DNA of 58,000 nt from Diphasiastrum complanatum (taxonomy: Eukaryota; Streptophyta; Lycopodiopsida; Lycopodiales; Lycopodiaceae). The DNA lies in the NCBI GenBank assembly GCA_029204225.1, contig CM055108.1:12465955-12523954 (forward strand), in the 5' to 3' direction. This document shows positions 30,010-40,337 of this stretch, piece after piece. The notes beneath the pieces are model-generated. The model did not search any database. It was not told the origin of the DNA and was given only the letters and a program-made list of their open reading frames with translations. Position 1 is the stretch's first letter; each line of letters starts with the position of its first letter. The position numbers and the translations under genes are program-made.

Positions 30010-30885
30010 TTGAAGGATGTCAATGTTTATATTCTACAGAAGCTGAAACTTACATTGCAACGATGTCTAGATACTTCTTTATCCCTTCATCCAGAGAAAT
30101 ATTTTTTTGGTATGAAAGAAGGAATATTACTTGGACACAAAGTATCAAACAGAGAAATAGAAGTCGATAAAGATAAAGTCGAGCTTATAAAGAACCTCCA
30201 GATACCAACCAATCTATGTGAACTAAGAGCTTTCTTAGGACATGTCGGCTATTATCGGAGATTTATCCAAAATCATGCTTCTATTGCTACCTCTCTTACA
30301 CATCTACTCAAGAAACAAGCAGAATACTTGTGGACGAATGAACAGTAGAAAGAGTTCGAAGAATTTAAGCAAAGCTTGATCAATGCTCCTATTCTGAGAC
30401 CACCCAACTAGGCTATTTTATTTCATAGTTATGTTGAGGTTTTTGCATTTGCTATTGGCGTCTGTCTAAGTCAGAAGGACAATCAAAAGAAAGACCATCC
30501 TATATACTATGCGCGTCATCAGCTTAGTGCCTCAGAGAAGAACTATTCGGCTAGAGAAAGGGAAGCACTTGGAATGATTTTCACTGTTAAGAAATTTCGA
30601 CATTATTTGTTGGGATATGCTTTCATTTTTCATGTTGATCATTATGCTCTAGAGTATCTTGTAGATAAACCAGATTTATCAGGACGAATTGCTCAATGGG
30701 TTCTACTTCTGCAGGAATTCACTTATCAAGTAGAACTTCGCCAAGGAAAATATCATACGAATGCTGATTATCTATCAGGAAAAACTAAAAAACCAATTAA
30801 TGATGATTTTCCAGACGAAAATCTATTTGAAATTTCATCCACTAATTCGTTATATTCTGATATTATTATTTATCTCAAGTATTAG
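30010..30885 (+). pseudogene. Gypsy RT thumb/connection and RNase H
   Basis: The RT part shows SLHPEKYFFGMKEGILLGHK and GHVGYYRRFIQNHASIA. After a TAG at 30,346-30,348 the RNase H domain continues (HPIYYARHQLSASEKNYSA, EREALGMIF, FHVDHYALEYLV) and ends ADYLSGK, the usual gypsy 'NxAD.LS' close. A second TAG lies near 30,410. RNase H removes the RNA strand during reverse transcription. The palm with the YxDD-type box is missing upstream. Confidence 0.8.
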
Positions 30886-30906
30886 ATATATTCGGATGGT
30901 TATGAT

Positions 30907-31629
30907 TTGGAGCAAAAGATTTTTCAATATAAGGTAGCACCTTATACGATTATTAGCAATGTTCTGTACAAGCTTGGTGCTGATCAGCAACTTAGAAGAT
31001 GTCTTGAAACAGCAGATATTAAAAAGGTTGTTCAAGCCTTACACTCAAAGGATGCTGGCGGACACTTCACTTTGAAAAACATTGTTGATAAGATATTGGT
31101 TGTCAAGTACTTGTGGCCAATAATGCTCAAGGATGTATCAGACTATATTCGTTTGTGCGATCCATGCCAGAGATCTGGTAAGCCTACAAAAGCAATAAAT
31201 TGGTCGTTGACACCAATCCTGCCTCTTGCACCATTTGAGAAGTGGGGGATTGACTTTGTCGGTCCAATCAAACCTATGACTCAACATACTAAGTGTCGTT
31301 ATATTCTTGTTGCAAAGGATTATGCTACAAAGAACATTAAAGCAGAAGCGACGAAATATAATGATGCGACAACCGTCACGACGTCCTTATTCAAATTTAT
31401 AATCACAAGATTTGGTTGTCCTCTTGAACTAGTAAGTGACCATGGTACACATTTACTAAATGACACAATACGGCTGCTGACAACATATTTTTTGATTAAA
31501 CATAGAAAAACAACCCCTTATAATCCAAAAGCAAATCGGTTGATTGAGAGAGCTAATGGAATCTTATGTAAGATCTTGAACAAGATTACTATTGCACATG
31601 CGACTGATTGGGATCAGAAATTACCATAA
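30907..31629 (+). pseudogene. Gypsy integrase, nearly complete
   Basis: One open frame of about 240 residues covers the zinc-binding HHCC domain (HSKDAGGHF, then CDPCQRSGK) and the catalytic core. The three acidic residues are visible: WGIDFVGP, LVSDHGTHLL and the glutamate in RLIERANGIL. A TAA at 31,627 ends it inside the C-terminal region. Integrase cuts target DNA and joins element ends. With no RT upstream and no LTR nearby it is a fossil, although the core itself reads intact. Confidence 0.85.
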
Positions 31630-31689
31630 GTTCCCTGGGCTTATCGTAACACTGAAAAGATCGTGACGAACTTGTGTTGGTGTCACAAT

Positions 31690-32140
31690 CAATCGAGATG
31701 ATCTAGTACAAGTCATTATTAATGGCTTGAAAGAAGACTATGAAAATCTTGTTCAATCCTTTGCTATTAAGGAGTTATCCAGCTTGGAGACTCTTCAAGA
31801 AATTCTTATCTCTGAAGAAGCTAAACAAGAGTATAAACTCTTGAGGATGGACAAGCTGTCTCTCAGGCATATTGAAGATGGCAAAGTTCTCTTTGCCAAT
31901 AACAAGCACGAATGGAGGAGCAAGAATCACAATCCTCAAGCCTTCAACAAAGACAAAGCTACGGACAAAGACAAAGATGGAGAAGAAGATGATTCATCTC
32001 ATCCGTCTACCTCCAAGTACAAGAAGAAAAGAGTCAAGTGTTTCTTTTAAAAGGGTCACTATGTCACTAAGTGCTTCAAGAAGAAGAATCAAGACAATCA
32101 AGCCAACATTATCAAAGAACATCCATCTACAAATGAAGGA
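31690..32140 (+). pseudogene. Copia gag fragment fused downstream of the gypsy integrase
   Basis: Begins in the gag segment LVQVIINGLKEDYENLVQSF and continues IKELSSLETLQEILISEEA, a lysine-rich stretch and a knuckle remnant (RVKCFF, then a stop in place of the second cysteine, then KGHYVTKCFKKK). This is a copia gag C-terminus of a different family from copia B. The junction with the gypsy integrase at about 31,670 carries no LTR or target-site signature. The matching part of the second copy is at 51,665-51,990, where the knuckle keeps CFFCGKK but shifts frame directly after. Confidence 0.75.
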
Positions 32141-32218
32141 GAAGAATAATTCATGGTGTCAAGTTTCTCCTCTACACCCTTCAATGATGTATCTTGTCTG
32201 GCATGTAGACTCTGAAGT

Positions 32219-32770
32219 ATGACGAATTGTTGTCATAACCTACCAAAAATCCTTGCTCGACTTTCTCATCAAGCTTCTTTCAAAGCTTATCAGGAATATG
32301 TGCATAAGCTGCATAGCCAAAGATTCTTACATGAGACAGATTGGGCTTTCTACCCCACCATAGCTCATGTGGTGTCATGTGTGGGACACCAGACTTGCCT
32401 GTTATGTTCTAGATGTATGCGGCTGTAGCTACTGCTTTAGACCACAATGCCCTTGGAGCCTTCGAGTAGGCCATCATGCATCTGGCTGCTTCCATTAGGG
32501 TCCTGTCCTTTCATTCAGCAACACCATTGTGCTGCGGTGTGTAGGCTGCAGTTCTTTTGTGAATGATGCCACGATCATTACAGAAGTCAGTGAAGCAATT
32601 CGATATGTATTCGCCACCTCGATCTGTTCTAATCTCCTTCACTTTGTTGCCTGTACATCTCTCAGTCCATTTCACATATTCTGTGAATTTATCAAGTGCT
32701 TCAAATTTATTCTGAATAAAATACACTATGGCAAATTTGCTATAATCATCAATGATGGATACTCTTCACG
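32219..32770 (-). pseudogene. Copia integrase fragment, inverted relative to the gag piece
   Basis: The minus strand encodes DDYSKFAIVYFIQNKF, then EIRTDRGGEYISN and YTPQHNGVAE, the copia integrase core with its second aspartate and its glutamate, followed by an ELWWGRKPNLSHVRIFGY-type C-terminal stretch down to about 32,219. It faces the gag fragment on the plus strand, so an inversion or end-to-end fusion took place. Stops lie in the C-terminal part. Confidence 0.78.
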
Positions 32771-32789
32771 CTCTTGGTCTGATTGGTGT

Positions 32790-33014
32790 TTATATAAATT
32801 CAAAAGTTTACCTGTACTAATTTCTATTTCTATAAAATCATTCTTATCAACCATTCTCTCAGTCAAGCTTTCTCTGGTTCCACCCAGAACTTCCCTCGAC
32901 TCGGATGTTGTTGGCAACTCCATTTTCTCTTCCTCAACAATCTCATATTATTCTATGAAATTGATCCAGGATTCTGTAGGTCCTCCCATCTCCTCACCCC
33001 ATCTCATAAAGTGA
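32790..33014 (-). pseudogene. Copia integrase-RT linker fragment
   Basis: The minus strand reads EVLGGTRESLTERMVDKNDF and neighbouring acidic sequence, typical of the variable linker that follows integrase. On this strand it lies before the integrase core rather than after it, so the pieces are permuted. Missing from the second copy (deletion 32,791-33,778). Confidence 0.5.
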
Positions 33015-33778
33015 CCCCCGTATTGGACTAGCTGAGAGAATACCTAGGAAAAATATTTGTTTGGTAGACCAATTTATAATAGCATATGTCTGATATAACC
33101 ATGGTCTTCCAGATAATATTGAGTACAAAAAATCCAAGTAATTTCAGACTGGATTCTTGTCTTTCATAGAGATGTTCATCTTCGAGTCAACTACAGCAAG
33201 ATCGAAACGAATTTAGTTAAAATTTGTTCAATATTTAGTCCAGTCACATGTTCAACGTGTTTCAACTGTGTGTTCCAAAACGCCAATCCAACCTTGAGCA
33301 TGCAAGTTATAGATAACAGCATTCCCACCAACAAATTTTTTTGGAGGGGAGAGAATGGATCTGCTTGGATCCACTAGGAGCAGTTACATTGCTAGCAACA
33401 ACATCAGCAAGATCAATAGCCAAGGTCACAAACCAAAGACCAGAACAACAAGGCTAAGAAAGCAGATGGGCAATCCAAAAGGACTCAATCAGTAGAAGTA
33501 CCCCAGTCACGACGAAGATCCTTCAGAAAAGAGAAGCACAAGCATTGGGATATCAATTTCCTTCTTCAACCAGCCCTCTTGCAATACATGTGCATCCACT
33601 GTCCCTACCTTCCATCTATCTATTTGCCATCATTCCAGTGTTCATGTAAGAAATCCCCTGTTTTTCAAAGGTAGTTTTGCCGAAGCGGCTAAGAGATCAT
33701 TGCAAATGTCTTGCAGAGGCCAACTACCACCTACATTGGTTGGTCATCCAGAAAAGAAGACCTAAGAAAATAGGTGAA
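33015..33778. other. Unassigned stretch
   Basis: No gene recognised. This entire stretch is absent from the second copy of the region. Confidence 0.5.
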
Positions 33779-34870
33779 GCAGCATAACGAAATAAAGAGA
33801 AAGATCTAAGAAGTTGAGGAGGAAAGGACAAAACTTAAGCAACAAATGAGTCAGATCGATCTTGATCAAAAGAAACTCTCTGGAGCAATGATAGTCGAAT
33901 CCCTTCCTATGAAGCCCGAAGAGATCCAAAGGTAATGGATGAAAGGAAAAAGGAGCTGTAAAAAAAAAGAAAAGATGAAGACAACCGTGAAGCTATAGAA
34001 TAAAGCAAGCTTCTCACTAGACAAAGCTCGACATTGTGGTTGCAAGTGTAAAGTTATTAGTTCCTTCACCCTTCCACCAAGCCTTCATCGTTTCCCTACC
34101 ATCACCAAACCATTTGTCCAAATATGTTCCTACCACGAATGTGTTGATGGGTCCATCTCCTTGAAGATTGTTAACCAAGGTTTGTGCAACTATCAATCGA
34201 AGATTTTGCTCTTCACATCAAGGAACGAGCATTGACAAAACTGGAATTTCAATTGAGAGAAGAACTATGAAAACGCCTAGAAGCAAAATGGAGGATACAG
34301 ACCTCCCAGAAGTTAGTACCTACCAAAAAATTAATGATGAAATTGTCAATGGCAGATACAAGTGATAAAAGAAAAAGACACGCGGGATGTCGTTAGGCAT
34401 GCAAGTTGTGAAGCTGCTGGAGCTCTCCAATTTTGAGAATGTCAACCACTTGCAGCAATAAGACATTCTGGTTACATTGCAGCAAACAATTTTTGTGATA
34501 AAGACCGGCAGCAATAAGCATTTGGTTTTATGCAAGCGAATGAGAATCTACAGTTTTCCAAGTGACAATCGAAGATGCCAATGCGGAAGCGGAGCGACAT
34601 CATTCAATATGAGTTGCAGTGGGTCTTACAACACATTAGGGGTGGGATGATGTTGGCTGATTCTGACGAATCCCCAAGATACTCGACCAGAGCTACCCAC
34701 GAGCACCTCTCACCTTAGACCGAGGAGGTCTCTGAGAAGCCGAGACAAACAAAGACTGAGAGCCAAGAAGTACTATTTAAGCATGACAAGCAAGAACTGT
34801 GTAAGCCTCATAGTAAATCCCAAAAGATGGAATGACCATGTAGGAACTAGTATTTCTAGGCAAAGTAATA
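33779..34870 (+). repeat. Unit alpha, copy 1 (decayed coiled-coil coding fragment)
   Basis: One of three copies in the window (others 52,281-53,384 and 53,385-54,337). The plus strand contains helix-forming pieces in different frames: EERTKLKQQMSQIDLDQKKL with following SGAMIVES and PMKPEEIQ (about 33,815-33,935), and ERALTKLEFQLREEL (about 34,228-34,270). Stops after PMKPEEIQ and in the second helix show it is not translated as one protein today. An ORF of 65 codons at 34,168-34,365 has no recognised domain. Family unknown; the coiled-coil style resembles gag-like or host structural proteins. Confidence 0.55.
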
Positions 34871-35499
34871 AATGCAAGTAGACCCCTCTTAAAGAAAGTA
34901 GAGTGAGCCACCTTTTAATGGTGACCTCTAGTGGAGAGCATTATTCCACTTGTAATATGTGAAATGTGGAAATGCCACTATGATGCCACCTAAGGAAGTC
35001 TCTTGTTTATTTAAGAGACTCACCCTTTGTAGAAGGGAGATTTTTGTGTAATGCATCTCCTCCATGTCCAAATGAGAAGTGCCTCCACGAGTTTGGTGCA
35101 TCCTTTGAGCTCCTTGATGTTGATTGCTTTCTTGAGTGATTATCTTATGATCATGCCCTTCCATCCCTTGTGTGTGGTTGGGGATTTAGTGGTGGATTAT
35201 TTTCTTGCTTTCCAAGTTGTGGATTAGATTTCTTTTCTTGCTTGTGGATTAATATAGGAATCAACATTCAGGTAAACTATTGATGCTAGAAATGTGGTAT
35301 AAATCTTGTAGATTCTTGACATTCTAGTGCTTGATTAAAATTCGTTTTTGCCATATTAAAGTAGCATTTCATGGCATTTCAACCACTCTACACGTTGATT
35401 TCTTGGTTGAATGCATGATCTGCAAGCATGTGGTTCCAGTGCAAGAGTGACTGCCCTGAGTCGTCCTCTGACAGGCGCATGACAATACTACAACGATTA
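34871..35499. other. Unassigned stretch between unit alpha and NF-YB
   Basis: No gene recognised on either strand. Confidence 0.5.
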
Positions 35500-36227
35500 C
35501 TAGTCCCTTTCTGTCTGATTTGGGTTTTGAATAAAGAACGTTAACTTCAAGAAACTACCCAAAGAACTCTTTCTGTGAATCATAAAACTAGTTGGGAACA
35601 ACACTACAAGCTGTAGGAAACAAGAGCAAACAAGTAGGGTGCTCACTAATATGTGGTGTATTTGCATCGGCAATCCATACGATGCCATCATGGGATGTTG
35701 CCCATAGATCCGAGGCTGGATGTATGGAGAATTATGCATCATTGGAATCTCAGAACGATGAACTCCCCCATTATGGCCTCCATTTGGGACTCCATGAATT
35801 GCTCCCTCCTTCACATGCGCCGCTGCTGACTGATTCCTCTGCTTTGTCATTGATACCTTTTTCCCCTTTGGTTCCTTGTATCTTTGAAGATACACTTTCA
35901 GGGGCTCCACATAGTCTTCAAACCCTAAAGTGTTCATTGCCCATAGGAGATCATCACCATTGATGGATTTCCGATTCTCATGTTGGCAGTTATCTGACGC
36001 CTCCTCTGTTATGAAGCTTATGAACTCCGAAACACATTCTTGCACTATTCTTTGGCATCCTTTTTGGTTTTCACATTAGATGGAAGGTCTTTCTTCATGA
36101 AGTGGCCTACATTAGCTATGGTCAGAAGCTGGTTTTGTTCTCGGAGGGAAGAAGACTCACGGCCACCTCCATACTGGCCCCTAGAGTCATTTTTTGAAGG
36201 GCCACTGCTGTTAAGGTTACTGCCCAA
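35500..36227 (-). pseudogene. NF-YB-like CCAAT-binding factor pseudogene, copy 1
   Basis: NF-YB subunits pair with NF-YC through a histone fold and bind CCAAT boxes with NF-YA. The minus strand has the N-terminus (MGSNLNSSGPSKNDS), the fold start REQNQLLTIANV...MKKDLP, and after one frame break [39 protein letters not shown] and [12 protein letters not shown]. The break is at about 36,045, where one base is missing just after KKDAKE, creating a TAG. The canonical residues DRFLP are changed to NQLLT, so DNA contact may also be impaired. The C-terminal tail after the fold is rich in His, Asn and Gly. No introns interrupt the fold, compatible with a retrocopy or capture. Length to the end of the recognisable tail is about 200 residues. 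Confidence 0.85.
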
Positions 36228-36339
36228 CCTCTCTACTGAACCCCCATCGTTGTCTGCTAAGTTGGAACTTCAAGCAAAAAATTCAGACGAGAAGCTCAGG
36301 GTAGGGCTTGAAGCTAGGATGATTTCAAACCTTTAAAGT

Positions 36340-36795
36340 GGCAAGGAGGGTCTGTGCTTGTCAATTAGCTTAGTTACGGTTTCCATGGTCTCCGGCTTGA
36401 TGATTCAAACTGGAAATGTGCGGTACAACAGTCCAGGCATGGTTAAGGGTGAAGAACAGAGGTTTAAGAGTATGGGAGTAGCAAAGGCCCTCACCACCAC
36501 CACCATCACTACACTTTCGTAAATATACAACTCATTACTCCCTTACCTATCCATTCCACCATTCTCCAATTTTGTTTTCCAACCTCCCATCCTCGACCCA
36601 TTGAGTTCCCAAACCTCCAAGACCATGACAGCATGTCAGAGAGAGCTAAGCAATCCTTGAAGTGGCATGATGAGGCCTACTACCATCTTCATTGGCTAGT
36701 AGAGCAGTTGGTGAAAACAGGGGGAGTTGCTCAAGGCAAAGAACCAGGAGCTACAACACAAAGATGCCCAAGCTGCAGGCATCCCTGAAAGAAAT
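36340..36795 (+). repeat. Unit Q, copy 1
   Basis: Non-identical repeat of 37,475-37,930 and 54,338-54,740. It carries the phrase SMSERAKQSLKWHDEAYYH followed by a heptad-like stretch KAKNQELQHKDAQAAGI. Here the unit is cut at 36,795 and fused to the tail of the second NF-YB pseudogene. Confidence 0.7.
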
Positions 36796-37424
36796 CCATA
36801 CGATGCCATCATGGGATGTTGCCCATAGATCTGAGGCTGGATGTTTGGAGAATTATGCATCACTGGAACCGTAGAACGATGAACTCCCCCATTATGGCCT
36901 CCATTTGGGACTCCATGAATTGGTCCCTCCTTCACATGCACTGCTGCTGACTGATTCCTCTGCTTTGTCATTGATAACTTTTCCCTCTCTAGTTCCCTGT
37001 ATCTTTGAAGATACACTTTCAAGGACTCCACATAGTCTTAAAACCCTAAAGTGTTCATTGCCCATAGGAGATCAGCACCATTGATGGATTTCCGATTCTC
37101 ATGTTGGCAGTTATCTGACGCCTCCCCTGTTAGGAAGCTTATGAACTCCGAAACACATTCTTGCACTATTCTTTGGCATCATTGGAGGTTTTCGCATTAG
37201 ATGGAAGGTCTTTTATCATGAAGTGGCATACATTACCTATGGTCAGAAGCTGGTCTTGTTCTCGGAGGGAAGAAGACTCACAGCCACCTTCATATTGGCC
37301 CCTAGAGTCATTTTTTGAAGGGCCACTGCTGTTAGGGCTACCGCTCGACCTCTCTACTAAACCCCCATCGTTGTCTGCTAAGCTGGAATTTCAAGCAAAA
37401 AATTCAGACGAGATCTCAAGGTAG
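36796..37424 (-). pseudogene. NF-YB-like pseudogene, copy 2
   Basis: Second tandem copy, offset by about 1.12-1.13 kb from the first. The minus strand again has the histone-fold end ([18 protein letters not shown]) and the [16 protein letters not shown] tail, with the N-terminal half upstream to 37,424. A GAA-to-TAA change interrupts TLGFEDYVE at about 37,040, and an indel sits near 37,185. The tail is cut at 36,796, while copy 1 runs further, so copy 1 keeps the fuller 3' part. RYRELE here is closer to the usual family motif than RYKEPK in copy 1, so the copies have diverged independently. Confidence 0.8.
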
Positions 37425-37474
37425 GGCTTGAAACTAGGGTGTGAAGCTAGGATGATTTCAAACCTTTGAAGTGG

Positions 37475-38710
37475 CAAGGAGGGTCTGTGCTTATTATTTA
37501 GCCTAATTACGGTTTCCATGGTCTCCTGCTTGATGATTCAAACTGGAAATGTGTGATACAACAGTCCAGGCATGGTTAAGGGTGAAGAAGAGAGGTTCAA
37601 GAGTATGGGAGTAAAAAAGGCCCTCACCACCACCACCATCACTACCACTTTCGTAAATATACAACTCATTACTCCCTTACTTATCCATTTTACCATTCCC
37701 CGGTTTTGGTTTCCAACCTCCCATCCTCGACCCACTGAGTTCCCAAACCTCCAAGACCATGACAGCATGTCAGAGAGAGCTAAGCAATCCTTGAAGTGGC
37801 ATGATGAGGCCTCCTACCATCTTATTGGCTAGTAGATCAGTTGGTGAAAACAGGCGGAGGTGCTCAAGGCAAAGAACCAGGAGCTACAACACAAAGATGC
37901 CCAAGCTGCAGGCATCCTTGAAAGAAATCAGTGCTGAATAGGCCAAGAGACAAGAGGAGCAAACTAAGTTCTCAACTCAACTTCCGTCTCGACAACAAGT
38001 GCAAGACCAGCTCAACAAGGAGTTGGTCCTCGTGTGCCACTACAAGGATATTGGCACCGGCTGTCTCCGTAATCCTGCCATGGGTTCCTCCACTTACACC
38101 CAATTATCCCACTCACTCTTTCTTTTTCACGAACAATTATTATCCTTCCTTCCCTCATTTTTTTCCTTCTACTTATTCGACGACCTCCACCTTTAACACC
38201 ATGACTACCACATCTTCTTTTAAGTTTGATGATAATTCTTTGAAGCAATTTATTTCACCAAGAGCTACATATAACCTCATCACTAACCCACCACCCATCT
38301 CTCGTCCACTAACTTCACCACCTTCACCTGACACCCAATCACTTGAGTTTGATTCTCCAGATCAAACCCTAGCACTTGGCGAGAATGTGTCACTCTCAAA
38401 GGGACTTTCCTCAATGCTTCCAGGGAGCAATAGTGACACTTTTGTTGGCCCAACGCCTGAGGAATCAACCTTAGATCTGCAGCGTAAAGCGAAGTTCCAA
38501 GATACCAAGAGTGTCACAACTCCACATGACTATTTGGCAAGGCCTTCAACGAAGTTGTCCAAGAAATCCGAAAAAAAGATCCAGAGACAATTTGACGATC
38601 GAAAGGAGTCCGAGGATTTTTGGAGGACATATAAGAGAAAAGACCGGGGAGGTTTAAAGAAAGTGACTAATGAAGATTACCCCAAACTCAGCACCTTAGT
38701 AAATGCCTAG
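37475..38710 (+). CDS. Unit Q copy 2 and downstream unknown ORF
   Basis: Unit Q (37,475-38,061) runs into an open frame, 37,931-38,710, of 259 codons. The part from about 38,198 (MTTTSSFKFDDNSLKQFIS) to 38,710 looks most protein-like: a proline/serine-rich middle, then a basic, helix-prone end (RPSTKLSKKSEKKIQRQFDD, then FWRTYKRKDRGGLKKV) with a TAG stop after LVNA. I do not recognise it. The upstream part of the open frame overlaps the coiled-coil phrase of unit Q in another frame, so the annotated start is doubtful. It could be a captured host-gene piece or the gag-like part of an unknown element. Unit Q recurs at 54,338-54,872, but the downstream part does not. Confidence 0.35.
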
Positions 38711-39286
38711 CGACCACACCCCTTTTGGAGAATCGTAATGTTGTTGAACAATGATGAACAACTCCAAGAGTATCTAAGGGCACCAAGTTGGGCTCACTTG
38801 TATTAAACCTTTCATTCTTGGTAACAAGGGTCTCTCTCTCTCTCTCATGGATGATAAGTCGTTATAACTAACCCTATTATGCTTAGTTTACAACTCAACG
38901 GAAGAACACACTGTTCAGGTGGGCCTTTTTGTCTAAATCACCTTACCTAAACCCAGACTATGAATATAAACATCGATTGTAAGCGAATCATTCACCCTAA
39001 ATCTAATGGACAGGATTTATTACTGGAAGAAACTTCTTCCACAAGCCAAACCGGATGGGATCTATGGAAGACTATATATAGAGCATAAACTATACCCATT
39101 GTCACCATTACAGCGATTGAATAGGAGTTCACTACTTTCTTTTTCCTCTTGTCTACAAGTGAAGTGATGGGTACGCACCATAGCCGTATGTCTCTCTTGA
39201 CTTCATGCTCTTTAACTTTGTAGTTTACCATTTTATGTTGGATTATTCATGCTTAGATTCATCGCTGGACATCGAGCTATACTACA
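38711..39286. other. Unassigned stretch
   Basis: No gene recognised. A short (TC)n run lies near 38,830. Confidence 0.5.
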
Positions 39287-39686
39287 TCTTTTTGGTAGCC
39301 TTTATGCGTGCAGAAGCAGCGCTGGCTTTCCAACCATAATTAGCATCGTTTACAACATCATGCAATATTTAGAATACAATAAAAATATCAAAAACTTTCC
39401 TTCAGGGTCAGCTCTGGTTTTTCAGAACTCTACGACCTTTTTCGAGCTTCTTTGTATGCACAGAATGCTATATATATTTTAGATGTTGTGAGTAAAAGTA
39501 AGCTTCTGGTCAGCGATGGACCAAGGGCTTTCATGTATTGTTTGTAGCCTTAATTTACTAGCATTGAAAACCAGGGATGGGCCTTTGGTTGACTGGAATG
39601 AGGTGTTTTTTATCTCTATTTGCATTCCGTTTATCAGATTATAGACTGTTGGTACAGCGATTTGCTACAAGGAAAACATCAAACTG

Positions 39687-40310
39687 TTGAAATCAAAGTC
39701 AATTCAGAAAGTTTGCAGTAAAATCTTATCATCTTTTTTCTTCTGCGTCAAATTTGATTCACCCCGCACTCGCAAGAAGATGGCATTTTGGATGACTCGG
39801 CTAGAGTTCTCTGATCTTTGCATCTTGAATTCAACTGTTTCCCTGAGTGCCATTACAGATTTTGTTTTTTACATTCTTGAAATAGTTGGAATCAAGCTTG
39901 GGCATGCAGCTGCGCCACCTGTGAGATACAAAGAATCAGGACCCCGCAATCACAATGATAGTTTTGGTGAGGAGATACGGGACTCACTAACTGTCGTCAC
40001 TGTGGGCTCAATCACAAGAGATCAGGTTCTGTTGTGAAGAGGATGCAATTTGTGCAGTTTGCCTTTGTGGGTACAAAAAGGAAGATCCTGTATGGTTGTC
40101 ACCATCTTGTTCTCACATATTTCATAAACCTTGCCTTGATCGGTGGCTTGACCAAAACCAAACTTGTCCTACCTGTAGATCTTCTCTTTTGACAAAAGAA
40201 CTTACTCAGAAAAGTAAGAAGAGAGATGAAGCGCTTATGATAGAGTCCGCATTGTGGTTTTCTTTCTACGGTAACCATGGCCCTGCCGCAATGAGTTCGC
40301 TGTATGGAGC
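39687..40310 (+). pseudogene. RING-H2 pseudogene, sense arm of copy 1
   Basis: Starts near MAFWMTRLEFSDLCIL at 39,780 and is open to 40,037 through a hydrophobic stretch and a basic region. The RING-H2 domain follows in another frame (CAVCLCGYKKEDPVWL, PSCSHIFHKPCLDRW, CPTCRSSL) with all eight zinc ligands present. The frame change is due to a 4-bp insertion (AGAT-type) just before FCCEEDAIC, shared by all sense arms. An XERICO/RHA-like E3 ligase is the likely parent. The frame past the RING runs to the hairpin spacer and out into the other arm. Confidence 0.8.
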
Positions 40311-40337
40311 ACATATATATCTTTCGAGAATTTTGGC

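Larger units (their letters stand above)
29531..31680 (+). mobile_element. Ty3/gypsy remnant, deleted for the RT core
   Basis: The order gag-pro linker, protease, RT thumb, RNase H and integrase on the plus strand identifies a gypsy element related to the one at 5.2-7.9 kb. The protease frame runs, after a small break, directly into RT thumb sequence at about 30,045, so the catalytic RT palm has been deleted. The 3' end stops at about 31,670, in the integrase C-terminal region, where copia gag sequence takes over without any LTR. This whole segment from 29,656 to 31,782 is absent from the second copy near 51,663. Confidence 0.85.
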
